A program made the position numbers and the translations under genes. The notes under the pieces were generated by a model, which was not told the origin of the DNA, did no database searches, and worked only from the letters and a program-made list of their open reading frames with translations. Positions 39,591 to 48,524 of a stretch of DNA of 64,000 nucleotides are shown in pieces (position 1 is the stretch's first letter; every line of letters starts with the position of its first letter). The DNA is from Chryseobacterium sp. (GTDB lineage: Bacteria > Bacteroidota > Bacteroidia > Flavobacteriales > Weeksellaceae). Location of the stretch: assembly GCA_031286615.1 (NCBI GenBank), contig JAITUA010000020.1:434001-498000 (forward strand). The letters run 5' to 3'.

Positions 39591-40232
39591 ATGAAAAATT
39601 ATAAACTGATATTATTTTTACTGATGCTTTCTACCTGTGTGTTTTCACAAAATAAGAGCAATGATACCTTGAATGTGAATGCAGAAGAACCTTTTGATTA
39701 TAAAAAATATTACGACTGTGATTTTGGAGAAGGAAATGTTTTGATTGTGATCAAAAAAGGAAAAGAATTTACAGATCTTAAAGATTTAAGAAAATCAGGG
39801 AAAGGTTTTGCTATTAAAATGGAAGCCATCTACAGTATGGAATTTACGGATGGAAAAAGATACGAATCAAGCATTGTAAAAAGTATTACCCAGGATAGCC
39901 TTTCAATCACGAATTTTTTTAACGAAAATTCCGCTAAGCTTGCAGGAAAACCCTTTGAAATAATTACTTACCCGCTTTCATCTCTTAAATATATCCGTTT
40001 TATTGATGACCGGATGCTGTCTCTTTACAGCAGAAAAAATATCCGCAAAAACTTTGACCTGATCGTAAAAAAAATGGATCATGCAAAAATGTGTCCTGCT
40101 GTTATTGATTTTAATGATAGAAACGGAGTAACAAAGGTTTGTCATTTTTATCTGACATCCCAGGGATATGATCTTCTTTACGAAAGTGATGGAAGAGTGT
40201 ATTATCTTGAGGGTAGAGTAGAATGGAAATAA
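39591..40232 (+). CDS. Hypothetical secreted protein
   Basis: 213 residues with a signal peptide (YKLILFLLMLSTCVFSQ). The mature part mixes short strands and basic loops, e.g. DFGEGNVLIVIKKGKEFTDLKDLRKSGKGF, with no recognised fold. It follows the barrel-like gene by 22 nt, so the three secreted proteins at 38469-40232 probably form one transcript ended by the terminator at 40240. Confidence 0.65.
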   Translation: MKNYKLILFLLMLSTCVFSQNKSNDTLNVNAEEPFDYKKYYDCDFGEGNVLIVIKKGKEFTDLKDLRKSGKGFAIKMEAIYSMEFTDGKRYESSIVKSITQDSLSITNFFNENSAKLAGKPFEIITYPLSSLKYIRFIDDRMLSLYSRKNIRKNFDLIVKKMDHAKMCPAVIDFNDRNGVTKVCHFYLTSQGYDLLYESDGRVYYLEGRVEWK

Positions 40233-40239
40233 TTTCTGA

Positions 40240-40273
40240 AGAGAGTGCAGCCATCGGTCTGTACTCTCTTTTT
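40240..40273 (+). terminator. Terminator of the secreted-protein operon
   Basis: An 11-bp stem with one G-U (40240-40250 with 40259-40269), an 8-nt loop and a T5 tail, 8 nt after the stop codon. Confidence 0.8.
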
Positions 40274-40386
40274 AGAGACTTATCAGCATTAATTTTAATG
40301 AAAATATCGATTAATACATGAAAAAAGCGAAAGCAGTGGTGTATCTACTGAAGAAAAATAATATTTTTGTAATATAGCTCGGATGA

Positions 40387-42132
40387 ATGATGAAAATAAA
40401 ATGTTTAATCCTTTTTTTGTTGATATGGAATGTGTTTTTTCAGGCACAGACCAATAATACTGAAAAAAATATTCCGGAAAAACGGACTTATAAAGAATTG
40501 GAAGATGAATTCTATAAGGCCCTTCCCGGAGAAACAAACAACACAAAAAGTATTGCGAATTCTTATCTTAAAAAGGCAAAATCTGAAAACAATACCACTC
40601 AGATTGCTGAAGGATACGTTATGCTTCATTTTGACGAAGATTTGCCCAATGCGTTAAAATACCTTGACAGCTTACAACACATTACTAAGAATTCAAAAGA
40701 AAATACCTATCCGGCAAGAATCTACCTGTTAAGAGGAAACCTGTATTTTAAGACTGATAACCTTCAGGCTGCATTAAACAATTATATCCTGGGATTGAAA
40801 TATGCAAAAGAAAAAGGAAATAAAAGGCAGATTGCCATGGCCCATATCAGTATTGCTTACCTGAATAATTATATCGGGAAGCATGAGGAGACTGCAAAAG
40901 TACTGAGGCATTATGCTTATGATGCCGATTATATGAATGAGACGGAGATTAATTCTCTCAAATTGAATCTGGCAGACGCTTATATTGAGATCAATAAAAT
41001 GGATTCGGCTTATGCATTGATACAGGAAGGCATGCTGGATTCCAAAAAAAATAAAGACGTTTACCGTTATTATCAGAACCTTGGGTTATTGGGATACTAT
41101 TATCTTCATTCAAAAAACTACCAGAAAGCGATTGATGGCTTGTTGGAATGTGAAAAATACTTCTTTACCAAGAATAATGGCAGTAAGAGAAACCATAATT
41201 ATACCCTTTTATATTTAGGAAAATCCTATGCCGGGCTTCAGAAAAAAGAAAAAGCAGTAGACTTTTTCAAGAAGATTGATTCCATGGTTCTTAAAACAAA
41301 CTATATCTATCCCGAGCTGAGGGACGTGTATACTTACCTTATTGATTATTATAAAGAAAATAATGATAAAGAAAAGCAGCTATATTATGTAGACCGGTTT
41401 CTAAAAGTTGATCAGGTCCTGGATACCCAGTTCAGGTATATTTCAAGAGAGCTTCCAAGAAGATATGATACCCCGGAGCTGCAGCAGGAGAAGGAAGATA
41501 TTACTAACGAGCTTACAAAAAGAAAGAGTTTGTTTTATATCGTGCTGAGTCTTTTATTGATATCGCACCTCCTGTTTATCAATGTTTATTTTAAATATAA
41601 AAAATCTGAAAAGAACTATAAAAAGATTGCCCAGGATCTGATTCAATCCGTAAATGAAAATAGAGTAGGGAAAAATAAAGAACCGGAAAGCGGACAACAA
41701 ATTCATTCTGAAATTCATCCGGTAGAAAATACGGAAAATTCTGAAGACAAAACATCCAGAACTGTTTCTGAAGATATTGCCCAGACCATTTTAAAGGAAC
41801 TTGAAATATTTGAAAACAAAGATCAGTTTTTGAATAAAGGAATTACGCTGGGAAGTCTTGCCAAAAAAATAAAAACAAACTCTAAATATCTGTCAGAAAT
41901 TATCAATACTTACAAAGGGAAAAACTTTGCAACGTATCTCAACGATCTCCGCATTGATTATGCTATCAGCAGATTGGCCACTGACAGAAAATTCAGGTCC
42001 TACAAAATTCCTTTTATCGCAGAAGAATTAGGATATAATAACGAACAGGCTTTCACTTTGGCCTTCAAAAAAAGAACCGGAACACCTCTTTCTATCTATC
42101 TGAAAGAAATTGAAAATATGTCTTCGGATTAG
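40387..42132 (+). CDS. TPR-containing AraC-type transcriptional regulator, membrane bound
   Basis: 581 residues: signal-type N-terminus (LILFLLIWNVFFQAQ), TPR repeats in the periplasmic part (about 80-330, e.g. AALNNYILGLKYAKEKGN), one transmembrane helix (FYIVLSLLLISHLLFINVYF, near 381-400), a helical linker, and a C-terminal AraC HTH (about 475-575: SLAKKIKTNSKYLSEIINTYKGKNFATYLNDLRIDYAI and ELGYNNEQAFTLAFKKRTGTPLSIYLKE). This one-component layout is common in flavobacteria and lets an outside signal reach DNA. Two adjacent ATGs begin it. Likely stimulus unknown. Confidence 0.88.
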   Translation: MMKIKCLILFLLIWNVFFQAQTNNTEKNIPEKRTYKELEDEFYKALPGETNNTKSIANSYLKKAKSENNTTQIAEGYVMLHFDEDLPNALKYLDSLQHITKNSKENTYPARIYLLRGNLYFKTDNLQAALNNYILGLKYAKEKGNKRQIAMAHISIAYLNNYIGKHEETAKVLRHYAYDADYMNETEINSLKLNLADAYIEINKMDSAYALIQEGMLDSKKNKDVYRYYQNLGLLGYYYLHSKNYQKAIDGLLECEKYFFTKNNGSKRNHNYTLLYLGKSYAGLQKKEKAVDFFKKIDSMVLKTNYIYPELRDVYTYLIDYYKENNDKEKQLYYVDRFLKVDQVLDTQFRYISRELPRRYDTPELQQEKEDITNELTKRKSLFYIVLSLLLISHLLFINVYFKYKKSEKNYKKIAQDLIQSVNENRVGKNKEPESGQQIHSEIHPVENTENSEDKTSRTVSEDIAQTILKELEIFENKDQFLNKGITLGSLAKKIKTNSKYLSEIINTYKGKNFATYLNDLRIDYAISRLATDRKFRSYKIPFIAEELGYNNEQAFTLAFKKRTGTPLSIYLKEIENMSSD

Positions 42133-42162
42133 GTTTAATTTACTGGTATTCATTTAATTAAT

Positions 42163-42210
42163 GTTTATAGATTCATGATTTTAGGTATATAAATTTATGA
42201 ATCTATAAAC
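42163..42210. other. 14-bp hairpin in the gap after the TPR-AraC gene
   Basis: GTTTATAGATTCAT (42163-42176) and its perfect complement (42197-42210), 20-nt loop, no T-run. Apart from this and a weaker repeat of GAATCCATC near 42490-42540, the gap 42133-42610 shows nothing that I can name. Confidence 0.45.
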
Positions 42211-42610
42211 CATTCACTTGTGTCATTATTCCACTTCCTTCATCTTTGCTTCAGGTAAAAACACAACCATTTATTTTGTATGTGCACAATACAAGATATC
42301 AGTCCAAACTGTTGAATATTTAAAAAATAAAGTCAGGAACTGTATCATAAAAATTAATAATGAAAAGGATAAAAACAGAATAATAACCAGAAAATAAAAA
42401 TATAAATAATGATGTATTTGTTTAGAAGTTTAGAAATATAAAAGTGTAGTGATTATTAAAAAATCATCAATAAGTAAAACAAATCCGCAGAATCCATCCA
42501 CAGTGTTTAAAAGTATAGTATAGTTTAATAGATGGATTCATGACCTGTAGTTTACCATGAAATTATTGCTTAAAAACTAATAACCATTTCAATAAATTAA
42601 AACTAATTCC

Positions 42611-42778
42611 ATGAAAACTCAGAATAAAGTAAAATTTATTCTTTCTAAAAGTAATAGTATAGTGTGTTCACTCCGGGTCAATGCGGATTGTATTGAAGTT
42701 CAGGATAATATTGAGTGGAAATGTTACCTTATAATGAAGAAGAGTCTGCAGCAGAAAACAGGTGAATTCCTGAACTAA
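42611..42778 (+). CDS. Small ORF, 55 codons, unknown
   Basis: ATG to TAA, starting MKTQNKVKFILSKSN. It contains Cys at 19, 27 and 39 and a central DCIEVQDNIEWKCY segment. Codon use looks ordinary, and it lies in an otherwise empty 750-nt gap, followed by a terminator (42811-42842), which favours a real gene. No family is recognised. It could instead be the upstream part of the asnS leader, but Asn codons are not clustered. Confidence 0.4.
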   Translation: MKTQNKVKFILSKSNSIVCSLRVNADCIEVQDNIEWKCYLIMKKSLQQKTGEFLN

Positions 42779-42810
42779 AAGTTTAAATACTTGTTAAATG
42801 ATTTTTAAAG

Positions 42811-42842
42811 ACGGCGCAATCATCAAGTTGCGCTGTTTTTTT
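42811..42842 (+). terminator. Intrinsic terminator just upstream of asnS
   Basis: 9-bp stem with one G-U (42811-42819 with 42828-42836), an 8-nt loop and T7. It is directly followed by the asnS -7 box, so it probably ends transcription from upstream rather than attenuating asnS. Confidence 0.8.
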
Positions 42843-42843
42843 G

Positions 42844-42851
42844 TAACTTTG
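42844..42851 (+). promoter_or_regulatory. -7 promoter element of asnS
   Basis: TAACTTTG, an exact TAnnTTTG, 39 nt before the asnS ATG and touching the T-run of the upstream terminator. Confidence 0.6.
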
Positions 42852-42890
42852 CAGACATTAATTTTTATATAAAAAATTTATCATCAACAA

Positions 42891-44339
42891 ATGAAAAAGC
42901 AAACGATCAAAGAAATCCTAAAGGATTACAAGAAAGTATTACATCATGACATTACAGTTTATGGATGGGTAAGATCCTTCCGTGCAAATCGCTTTATTGC
43001 GCTTAATGATGGTTCTACGATTAATAATTTGCAGATAGTTGTTGATTTCGAAAATTTTGATGAAGAGATCATCAAGAAAATTAATACAGCTTCTTCTCTG
43101 AAAGTAGTAGGTGAAGTGGTAGAAAGCCAGGGAGCTGGACAATCTGTAGAAATTGTTGCTAAAAAGATCATTATTTTAGGAGATAACTTTACGGAAGAAC
43201 TTCAGAATACGATTCTTCAGCCTAAAAAACACAGCCTTGAGAAGCTTCGTGAGCAGGCACACTTAAGATTCAGAACAAACCTTTTCGGAGCGGTGTTCAG
43301 AGTGCGTCATGCGGTAAGTTTCGCTGTTCACTCGTTCTTCAACCAAAACCAGTTCTTCTACATCAACACACCCGTTATTACCGGAGCAGATGCAGAAGGA
43401 GCAGGAGAAATGTTTGGAGTAACCAACTTTGACCTGAACAACATGCCGAGAACTGAAGAAGGAGATATTGATTTTGCACAGGATTTCTTCGGTAAAAAAA
43501 CAAACCTTACCGTTTCAGGACAGCTTGAAGGAGAAACTGCAGCTATGGGATTAGGAAGAATCTATACCTTCGGACCTACTTTCCGTGCTGAAAATTCGAA
43601 CACCACAAGACACCTTGCGGAGTTCTGGATGATTGAGCCGGAAGTGGCTTTCAACAACCTTGAAGATAACATCGACCTTGCGGAAGATTTCTTAAAATAT
43701 GTGATCCAGTATGTATTGGATAACTGCAAAGATGATCTTGAGTTCTTAGACAACCGTTTTGCAGAAGAACAAAAGACAAAACCGGAAAAAGAAAGAGCAA
43801 AAGAAGGTCTTATCGAGAAACTTCAGAATGTAGTGGCTAAGCGTTTCAAGCGTGTAAGCTATACAGAAGCAATCGAAATCCTATTGAACTCGAAAGAAAA
43901 CAAAAAAGGAAAATTTGCTTACCCGGTTGAAAAATGGGGAACAGACCTTCAGTCTGAACATGAAAGATACCTTGTTGAAAAACATTTTGAAAGCCCGGTA
44001 GTATTATTTGATTATCCGAAAGAAATCAAAGCTTTCTATATGAAACTGAATGATGACAACAAAACCGTTGCAGCGATGGATGTTCTTTTCCCTGGTATCG
44101 GTGAGATCATCGGTGGATCTGAAAGAGAAGCAAGATTAGATGTTTTAAAACAGAAAATGGCAGATATGCACGTAGATGAACATGAACTTTGGTGGTATCT
44201 GGATACCAGAAAATTCGGTTCTGTGCCGCATGCAGGCTTTGGTTTAGGACTGGAAAGATTAGTTCTTTTCGTAACAGGAATGACGAATATCAGAGACGTA
44301 ATTCCTTTCCCAAGAACGCCGAAAAGCGCTGAATTCTAG
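42891..44339 (+). CDS. asnS: Asparagine--tRNA ligase
   Basis: 482 residues, a class II synthetase. N-terminal OB-fold anticodon domain ([28 protein letters not shown]), class II motif 2 ([26 protein letters not shown] near 224-249) and motif 3 ([31 protein letters not shown] near 448-478). The motif 2 TTRHLAEF supports AsnRS rather than AspRS. Length slightly above E. coli AsnS (466), with an insertion near residues 290-330 common in Bacteroidota. Followed by a clear terminator. Confidence 0.96.
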   Translation: MKKQTIKEILKDYKKVLHHDITVYGWVRSFRANRFIALNDGSTINNLQIVVDFENFDEEIIKKINTASSLKVVGEVVESQGAGQSVEIVAKKIIILGDNFTEELQNTILQPKKHSLEKLREQAHLRFRTNLFGAVFRVRHAVSFAVHSFFNQNQFFYINTPVITGADAEGAGEMFGVTNFDLNNMPRTEEGDIDFAQDFFGKKTNLTVSGQLEGETAAMGLGRIYTFGPTFRAENSNTTRHLAEFWMIEPEVAFNNLEDNIDLAEDFLKYVIQYVLDNCKDDLEFLDNRFAEEQKTKPEKERAKEGLIEKLQNVVAKRFKRVSYTEAIEILLNSKENKKGKFAYPVEKWGTDLQSEHERYLVEKHFESPVVLFDYPKEIKAFYMKLNDDNKTVAAMDVLFPGIGEIIGGSEREARLDVLKQKMADMHVDEHELWWYLDTRKFGSVPHAGFGLGLERLVLFVTGMTNIRDVIPFPRTPKSAEF

Positions 44340-44346
44340 AACAATA

Positions 44347-44381
44347 AAAAAAAGCCTTAATCACAAGTTAAGGCTTTTTTT
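44347..44381. terminator. Terminator after asnS
   Basis: AAAAAAGCCTTAA and its complement with a 7-nt loop and T-run; the A-tract makes it bidirectional. Confidence 0.88.
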
Positions 44382-44499
44382 ATTTTTCAATAGTTTATTA
44401 AGATGAAATGTATACTGCAAAAATCATGCTAAATATGTTTTTTATCAAATAAATTTATTAAATTCGTAGAATATGTTATGTTAAAACGCAAATAAGAAT

Positions 44500-45963
44500 A
44501 TGCTTAAACAACACTTACAACTCAAATTAGGACAAAAGCTGGCCCCTCAGCAAATCCAGTTGATGAAGCTTATTCAACTTCATACTCTGGAATTTGAAGA
44601 GGAGTTAGAGAGAGAGTTAGAAGAAAACCCGGCTTTGGAAATTGCGAAAGAAGATTCTAAGGAAGATGAATATTCTTCTCTGGAAGATGCTTATAAGGAT
44701 GAGGGTACAGAGAGCATTGAAACAGATTTCGACGTCAATGAATATATCTATGACGATGAACCAAGCTATAAAACCGCATCCAGCAACTATTCTCCGGATG
44801 ACGAAGAATTTGACAATGAAAGTCTTCTTACGGAAGGGCAGTCCTTATACGACTATCTTACAGAACAGATTCACCTGGTGAATATCAGTGATGAAGATCT
44901 TAAGATTGCAGAATACCTTATCGGGAACTTAGATACAGACGGATATCTCAGAAGAGAAATCAAGTCTATTGTTGATGATCTGGCTTTCTCACAGGGAATT
45001 TACACAACTAAAGAAAGAGTTGAGGATATTCTGGAGAACTATGTTCAGAAGCTGGACCCGTCCGGAGTAGGCGCAAGGGGTCTGCAGGAATGTTTATTGC
45101 TGCAAATTGAAAAGAAAGTAAGCTCAGATAAAGCAGTTTCTTTAGCTGCCAATATTTTGAGACATCAGTTTGAAGCCCTGACGAATAAGCACTACAACAA
45201 GATCATTCAGAAATATGATATTGAAGAAGAAGATCTTAAAGATGCACTGGACGAAATCTCAAAATTATCCCCGAAGGTAGGTGGGAATTTTGATACACAG
45301 ACCATTACAATCAATCAGGAAATTATTCCGGATTTTGTGATTCAGGTAAAAGACGGACTAGTGATTCCTATGCTTAACAGCAAAAATGCACCTACGTTAA
45401 GAGTTTCTGAAGAATATAAAGATATTCTGACTACTTATTCCCATGACAAAAATTCATCGGAGCATAAGCAGGCTGCATTATTTATCAAACAGAAACTGGA
45501 TGCAGCAAAATGGTATATTGATGCAATTAATCAGCGTCAGAATACCTTATTACAGACGATTACTGCGATTGTGAAATTCCAGAAGGATTATTTCATTACC
45601 GGAGATGAGAAGTCTCTGAAACCAATGATCTTAAAGGACGTTGCAGATATTACAGGATTTGATATCTCTACCATTTCAAGGGTGGTAAAAAGTAAATATG
45701 CAGATACTCCTAACGGGATTGTCTATCTTAAAGACCTGTTTTCAGACAGCTTAACGAATGATGACGGAGAAGAGGTTTCTACCAAGGAGATCAAAACCCA
45801 TCTTCAGGAAGTAATCAACAAAGAAAATAAAAGAAAACCGCTTACAGATGATGCATTAGTGGTAATTCTAAAAGAACAGGGGTATAATATTGCCAGAAGA
45901 ACGATTGCAAAATATCGTGAACAGCTTAATATTCCTGTCGCAAGATTAAGAAAAGAACTTTAA
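44500..45963 (+). CDS. rpoN: RNA polymerase sigma-54 factor
   Basis: 487 residues. Region I is Gln/Leu-rich (LKQHLQLKLGQKLAPQQIQLMKLIQLHTLEFEEEL), region II is acidic (residues 40-100), the core-binding region runs from about 115 to 320, and the C-terminal DNA-binding region ends with the RpoN box ARRTIAKYREQLNIPVARLRKEL. Needs AAA+ activator proteins to melt DNA at -12/-24 promoters; no such activator gene is in this window. Bacteroidota rpoN controls exopolysaccharide, nitrogen and motility-like functions in studied species. Followed by a terminator. Confidence 0.95.
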   Translation: MLKQHLQLKLGQKLAPQQIQLMKLIQLHTLEFEEELERELEENPALEIAKEDSKEDEYSSLEDAYKDEGTESIETDFDVNEYIYDDEPSYKTASSNYSPDDEEFDNESLLTEGQSLYDYLTEQIHLVNISDEDLKIAEYLIGNLDTDGYLRREIKSIVDDLAFSQGIYTTKERVEDILENYVQKLDPSGVGARGLQECLLLQIEKKVSSDKAVSLAANILRHQFEALTNKHYNKIIQKYDIEEEDLKDALDEISKLSPKVGGNFDTQTITINQEIIPDFVIQVKDGLVIPMLNSKNAPTLRVSEEYKDILTTYSHDKNSSEHKQAALFIKQKLDAAKWYIDAINQRQNTLLQTITAIVKFQKDYFITGDEKSLKPMILKDVADITGFDISTISRVVKSKYADTPNGIVYLKDLFSDSLTNDDGEEVSTKEIKTHLQEVINKENKRKPLTDDALVVILKEQGYNIARRTIAKYREQLNIPVARLRKEL

Positions 45964-45969
45964 AAATAT

Positions 45970-46000
45970 AAAAAAGCATTTCAAATTGAAATGCTTTTTT
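45970..46000 (+). terminator. Terminator after rpoN
   Basis: AAAAAAGCATTTCAA pairs almost perfectly with the following half around an A-T centre, and a T-run follows, 7 nt after the stop codon. Confidence 0.88.
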
Positions 46001-46140
46001 TATTGAATTTGTACTTGTTTAAACCCTATTAGCTAATTCTTATCAACAATCCAGTACCGTATTTCTACTGAATAAAATTCAATCCTTTATCCCGACATTT
46101 GGTTGATTAATCTTTAACTGAACCAATTAACCATTTGCTT

Positions 46141-48288
46141 ATGTCAATAAAAACCGTTCAATTTAGTGTTGAAGTGAAAAACATGACTATCACTTCAGGA
46201 AGTTTCCAAGTTTTTGGAATTGTTGAAAATTTCATTGGCGCTGTTAATAAAGAAACACCATTTGAAAACAATACTTTCAGTGTTGAAGTTAAGAATGCAG
46301 AATCTGAATATTACGCTGTAACTGTTTGGGTGCATGAATATATAATTGAAAATACTCTATTCAAAATTGAAGGCGAGCCCTTAAGTTTATTGGCAACATT
46401 CTATCTTCCTGATGTTACTGCTCCTGTTATTGTAAATCCTGAATCCTCTATCGCTTCAATCTATACATTTGCACGTATGGCAAAAGTAGATGACGATGGG
46501 ACAGTTCATATTGCAGGAACCAAACGAAATATGAAAATCGCTTATGGAATGAAGAAGAATCTATACAAAACAGAAGGAGCCATCGGAGAAATGATCAGCA
46601 CATCACCAAATGCCTTTGAAACGAACAGTTATCCGATGTTCAATTCTTTATGTAATTTGTACTATTATTCTTTAACAAACCCAATCCTCAGTACAGGAAA
46701 GCCTTTTTACAGACAGTTTTTAGATTATGCCTGGCATGAGCCTTCTGAATCAAACAAAAATTTTCTTCAGGCCGTACGAAATTTATTATATGATCCCTGT
46801 AATAATGCCGGCAATATTTATAAAATGCTTATTGGTTTGGAAGAAATTTACCCAGATTCATTAGTCTCGATGAAAAATATGACTCACGATCAAAAAATTC
46901 CTAATAACTGGACACTTACATTGAAAAGTAATTCTTCGGGTGCTAAAAACTTTATTCCGAGTGGGGCTGCATTTGTTGTTTTTGATGCGGATGATAATGC
47001 ATGGATCGCCAATAATTTCCGGGCCGGTTCTCCAGATTCCGGAACACATTGTCCTGTTTATAAATACGATGCTACACCTGCTGATTTTTCTCCGGTCCAG
47101 GGTGGCGGACTACTTGGAGTAGCTTTTGGAGCTGCAGTGAGCCCGGATAAAAAATATATTTCCTTCGGTAACTTCGGCTGGGGTTCGGAATATAACAATC
47201 CACAGGAGGGAAGTATCTCCCGTTTTTATTATAAAGACGGAAAACCTGTAAGTCCTTCCAATGGTTTTACATTAGGGCTTTCCCGTGTTCAGGGAATGGA
47301 ATATGATAATCAGGGGAATTTATGGATGGCTTCAGTGGGCTGCCAGGAACCTTTTGCACCTGCCAATCCGGGAGTTTATCCTTTTGAAAACGAACCGAGT
47401 GCAGTAGTTGTTTATCTAAAACCGGAAGATGATGATTTCGGGAAGGGTCCCACAGAAGCATTAACTCTTATTTGTAATGAATTTCCAGTAAAAAGATCAC
47501 CAGATTTACCTCCGCTACCTACCCAAACTCCTTACTTGAAAATATTTGATGTAATTCCTGATCATAAAGGAAGTGCTTATGTTTCCTGTATCGGAAATTA
47601 TGATAAGGATGTTCCTGAAAACTGTGCTTTTTCAGCAGTTTATAAAGTTGCCATTGAAGGAAATCAATTGGTGGTTACCAATAGCTGGTTCAGCAGTTAT
47701 TCTGAAAGTGCCAATAAGCAGCAAGGTTACGAATCGCTTCGTCAGATTGCGATAAATGGTGATGGCGATGTTGTTGTGGTTGGTGTAAGCAGCAGCCGCG
47801 CCACAGTTCTTAGCAAAGACCTTTCAACCGTTTTGGGGTATTACGATGTTAATACTTATGCTCCCTGGGGAGTTAAAATAGATAAAAAGGAAACTGTTTT
47901 TCTAGCCAATTTTGGTCATGAAACAGATTTTAAGAATAATCCTACACTGGATATGCAGGGGCCTTTTGGAGTAACGATGCTTCGTAATCCATCAAAACCG
48001 GAAACTGCTATGCTGCTTACTCTTCCTACAGGCGGTTCTGAGGTTACTTTAGCTAACGGCTATCCTTTATATGGTACTCAGCGTAAACCAAAATTGCACG
48101 AATCAAAACACGAAGGGGTACAAATGCAGTGTTATCAGCCCATCATGAGACTGACTTCAACAAATATTGATGGTGCCGGAAATCTTTGGTGTATGAACAA
48201 CTGGAAACCGTCAGCCCTTGTAGATGTTTTTGATAATCCCGGTGGTGATGGAGTAGTCATTTTCCTGGGAATTGCAGAACCTGAATAA
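46141..48288 (+). CDS. Large beta-propeller-like protein of unknown function
   Basis: 715 residues from the ATG at 46141; the TTG two codons earlier is less likely. No signal peptide: it opens MSIKTVQFSVEVKNMTITSG, a small beta-sandwich-like domain to about 110. The rest reads like repeated propeller blades with D-x-x-G-N-x-W loops: FDADDNAWIANNFR, EYDNQGNLWMAS, NGDGDVVVVG, NIDGAGNLWCMNNWKPS. Such blades occur in NHL/SMP-30-type propellers. Alone between rpoN and an inverted repeat; no operon partners. Function, ligand and location are unknown. The N-terminal portion repeats the phrase FSVEVKN twice (residues 8-14 and ~47-53). Confidence 0.65.
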   Translation: MSIKTVQFSVEVKNMTITSGSFQVFGIVENFIGAVNKETPFENNTFSVEVKNAESEYYAVTVWVHEYIIENTLFKIEGEPLSLLATFYLPDVTAPVIVNPESSIASIYTFARMAKVDDDGTVHIAGTKRNMKIAYGMKKNLYKTEGAIGEMISTSPNAFETNSYPMFNSLCNLYYYSLTNPILSTGKPFYRQFLDYAWHEPSESNKNFLQAVRNLLYDPCNNAGNIYKMLIGLEEIYPDSLVSMKNMTHDQKIPNNWTLTLKSNSSGAKNFIPSGAAFVVFDADDNAWIANNFRAGSPDSGTHCPVYKYDATPADFSPVQGGGLLGVAFGAAVSPDKKYISFGNFGWGSEYNNPQEGSISRFYYKDGKPVSPSNGFTLGLSRVQGMEYDNQGNLWMASVGCQEPFAPANPGVYPFENEPSAVVVYLKPEDDDFGKGPTEALTLICNEFPVKRSPDLPPLPTQTPYLKIFDVIPDHKGSAYVSCIGNYDKDVPENCAFSAVYKVAIEGNQLVVTNSWFSSYSESANKQQGYESLRQIAINGDGDVVVVGVSSSRATVLSKDLSTVLGYYDVNTYAPWGVKIDKKETVFLANFGHETDFKNNPTLDMQGPFGVTMLRNPSKPETAMLLTLPTGGSEVTLANGYPLYGTQRKPKLHESKHEGVQMQCYQPIMRLTSTNIDGAGNLWCMNNWKPSALVDVFDNPGGDGVVIFLGIAEPE

Positions 48289-48306
48289 GCCGATTAATTT
48301 ATTATA

Positions 48307-48497
48307 TAACCACAAAAGTCACAAAAGCATCCATTTTAAGTATTTTCGTGTAATTAGTAAGTTTAAAATGTTTCCGTTGAAAAGCTCACATAAGGTGAAA
48401 AATCAAACATTTTTATAAAACTAATTTGTACTTATTATACATGAGTTTTGGCTCTGAAAAAATTAAGTATTTAAAACTTTTGTGCCTTTTGTGGTTA
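48307..48497. repeat. Family E inverted pair (CACAAAAG repeat)
   Basis: TAACCACAAAAGTCACAAAA (from 48307) and an inverted copy (48476-48497, reads TAACCACAAAAGGCACAAAA on the minus strand) enclose about 147 nt between the propeller gene and the acyl-CoA synthetase gene. 20 of 22 positions agree. There is no gene inside. Confidence 0.6.
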
Positions 48498-48524
48498 AAA
48501 TTATCAATGTAAATTGAGACAGGC

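Noticed and set aside
42611-42842. An asnS attenuator with an Asn-rich leader peptide, parallel to tyrS
   Set aside because: The 55-codon ORF has Asn codons spread along its length (positions 5, 15, 24, 33, 55), and an exact -7 promoter lies after the terminator. The stem fits an ordinary upstream terminator.
42782-42890. A riboswitch or T-box in front of asnS or valS
   Set aside because: No T-box specifier stem, GNCC loop or conserved 14-nt T-box sequence is visible. Leaders are short and T-boxes are not expected in Bacteroidota.
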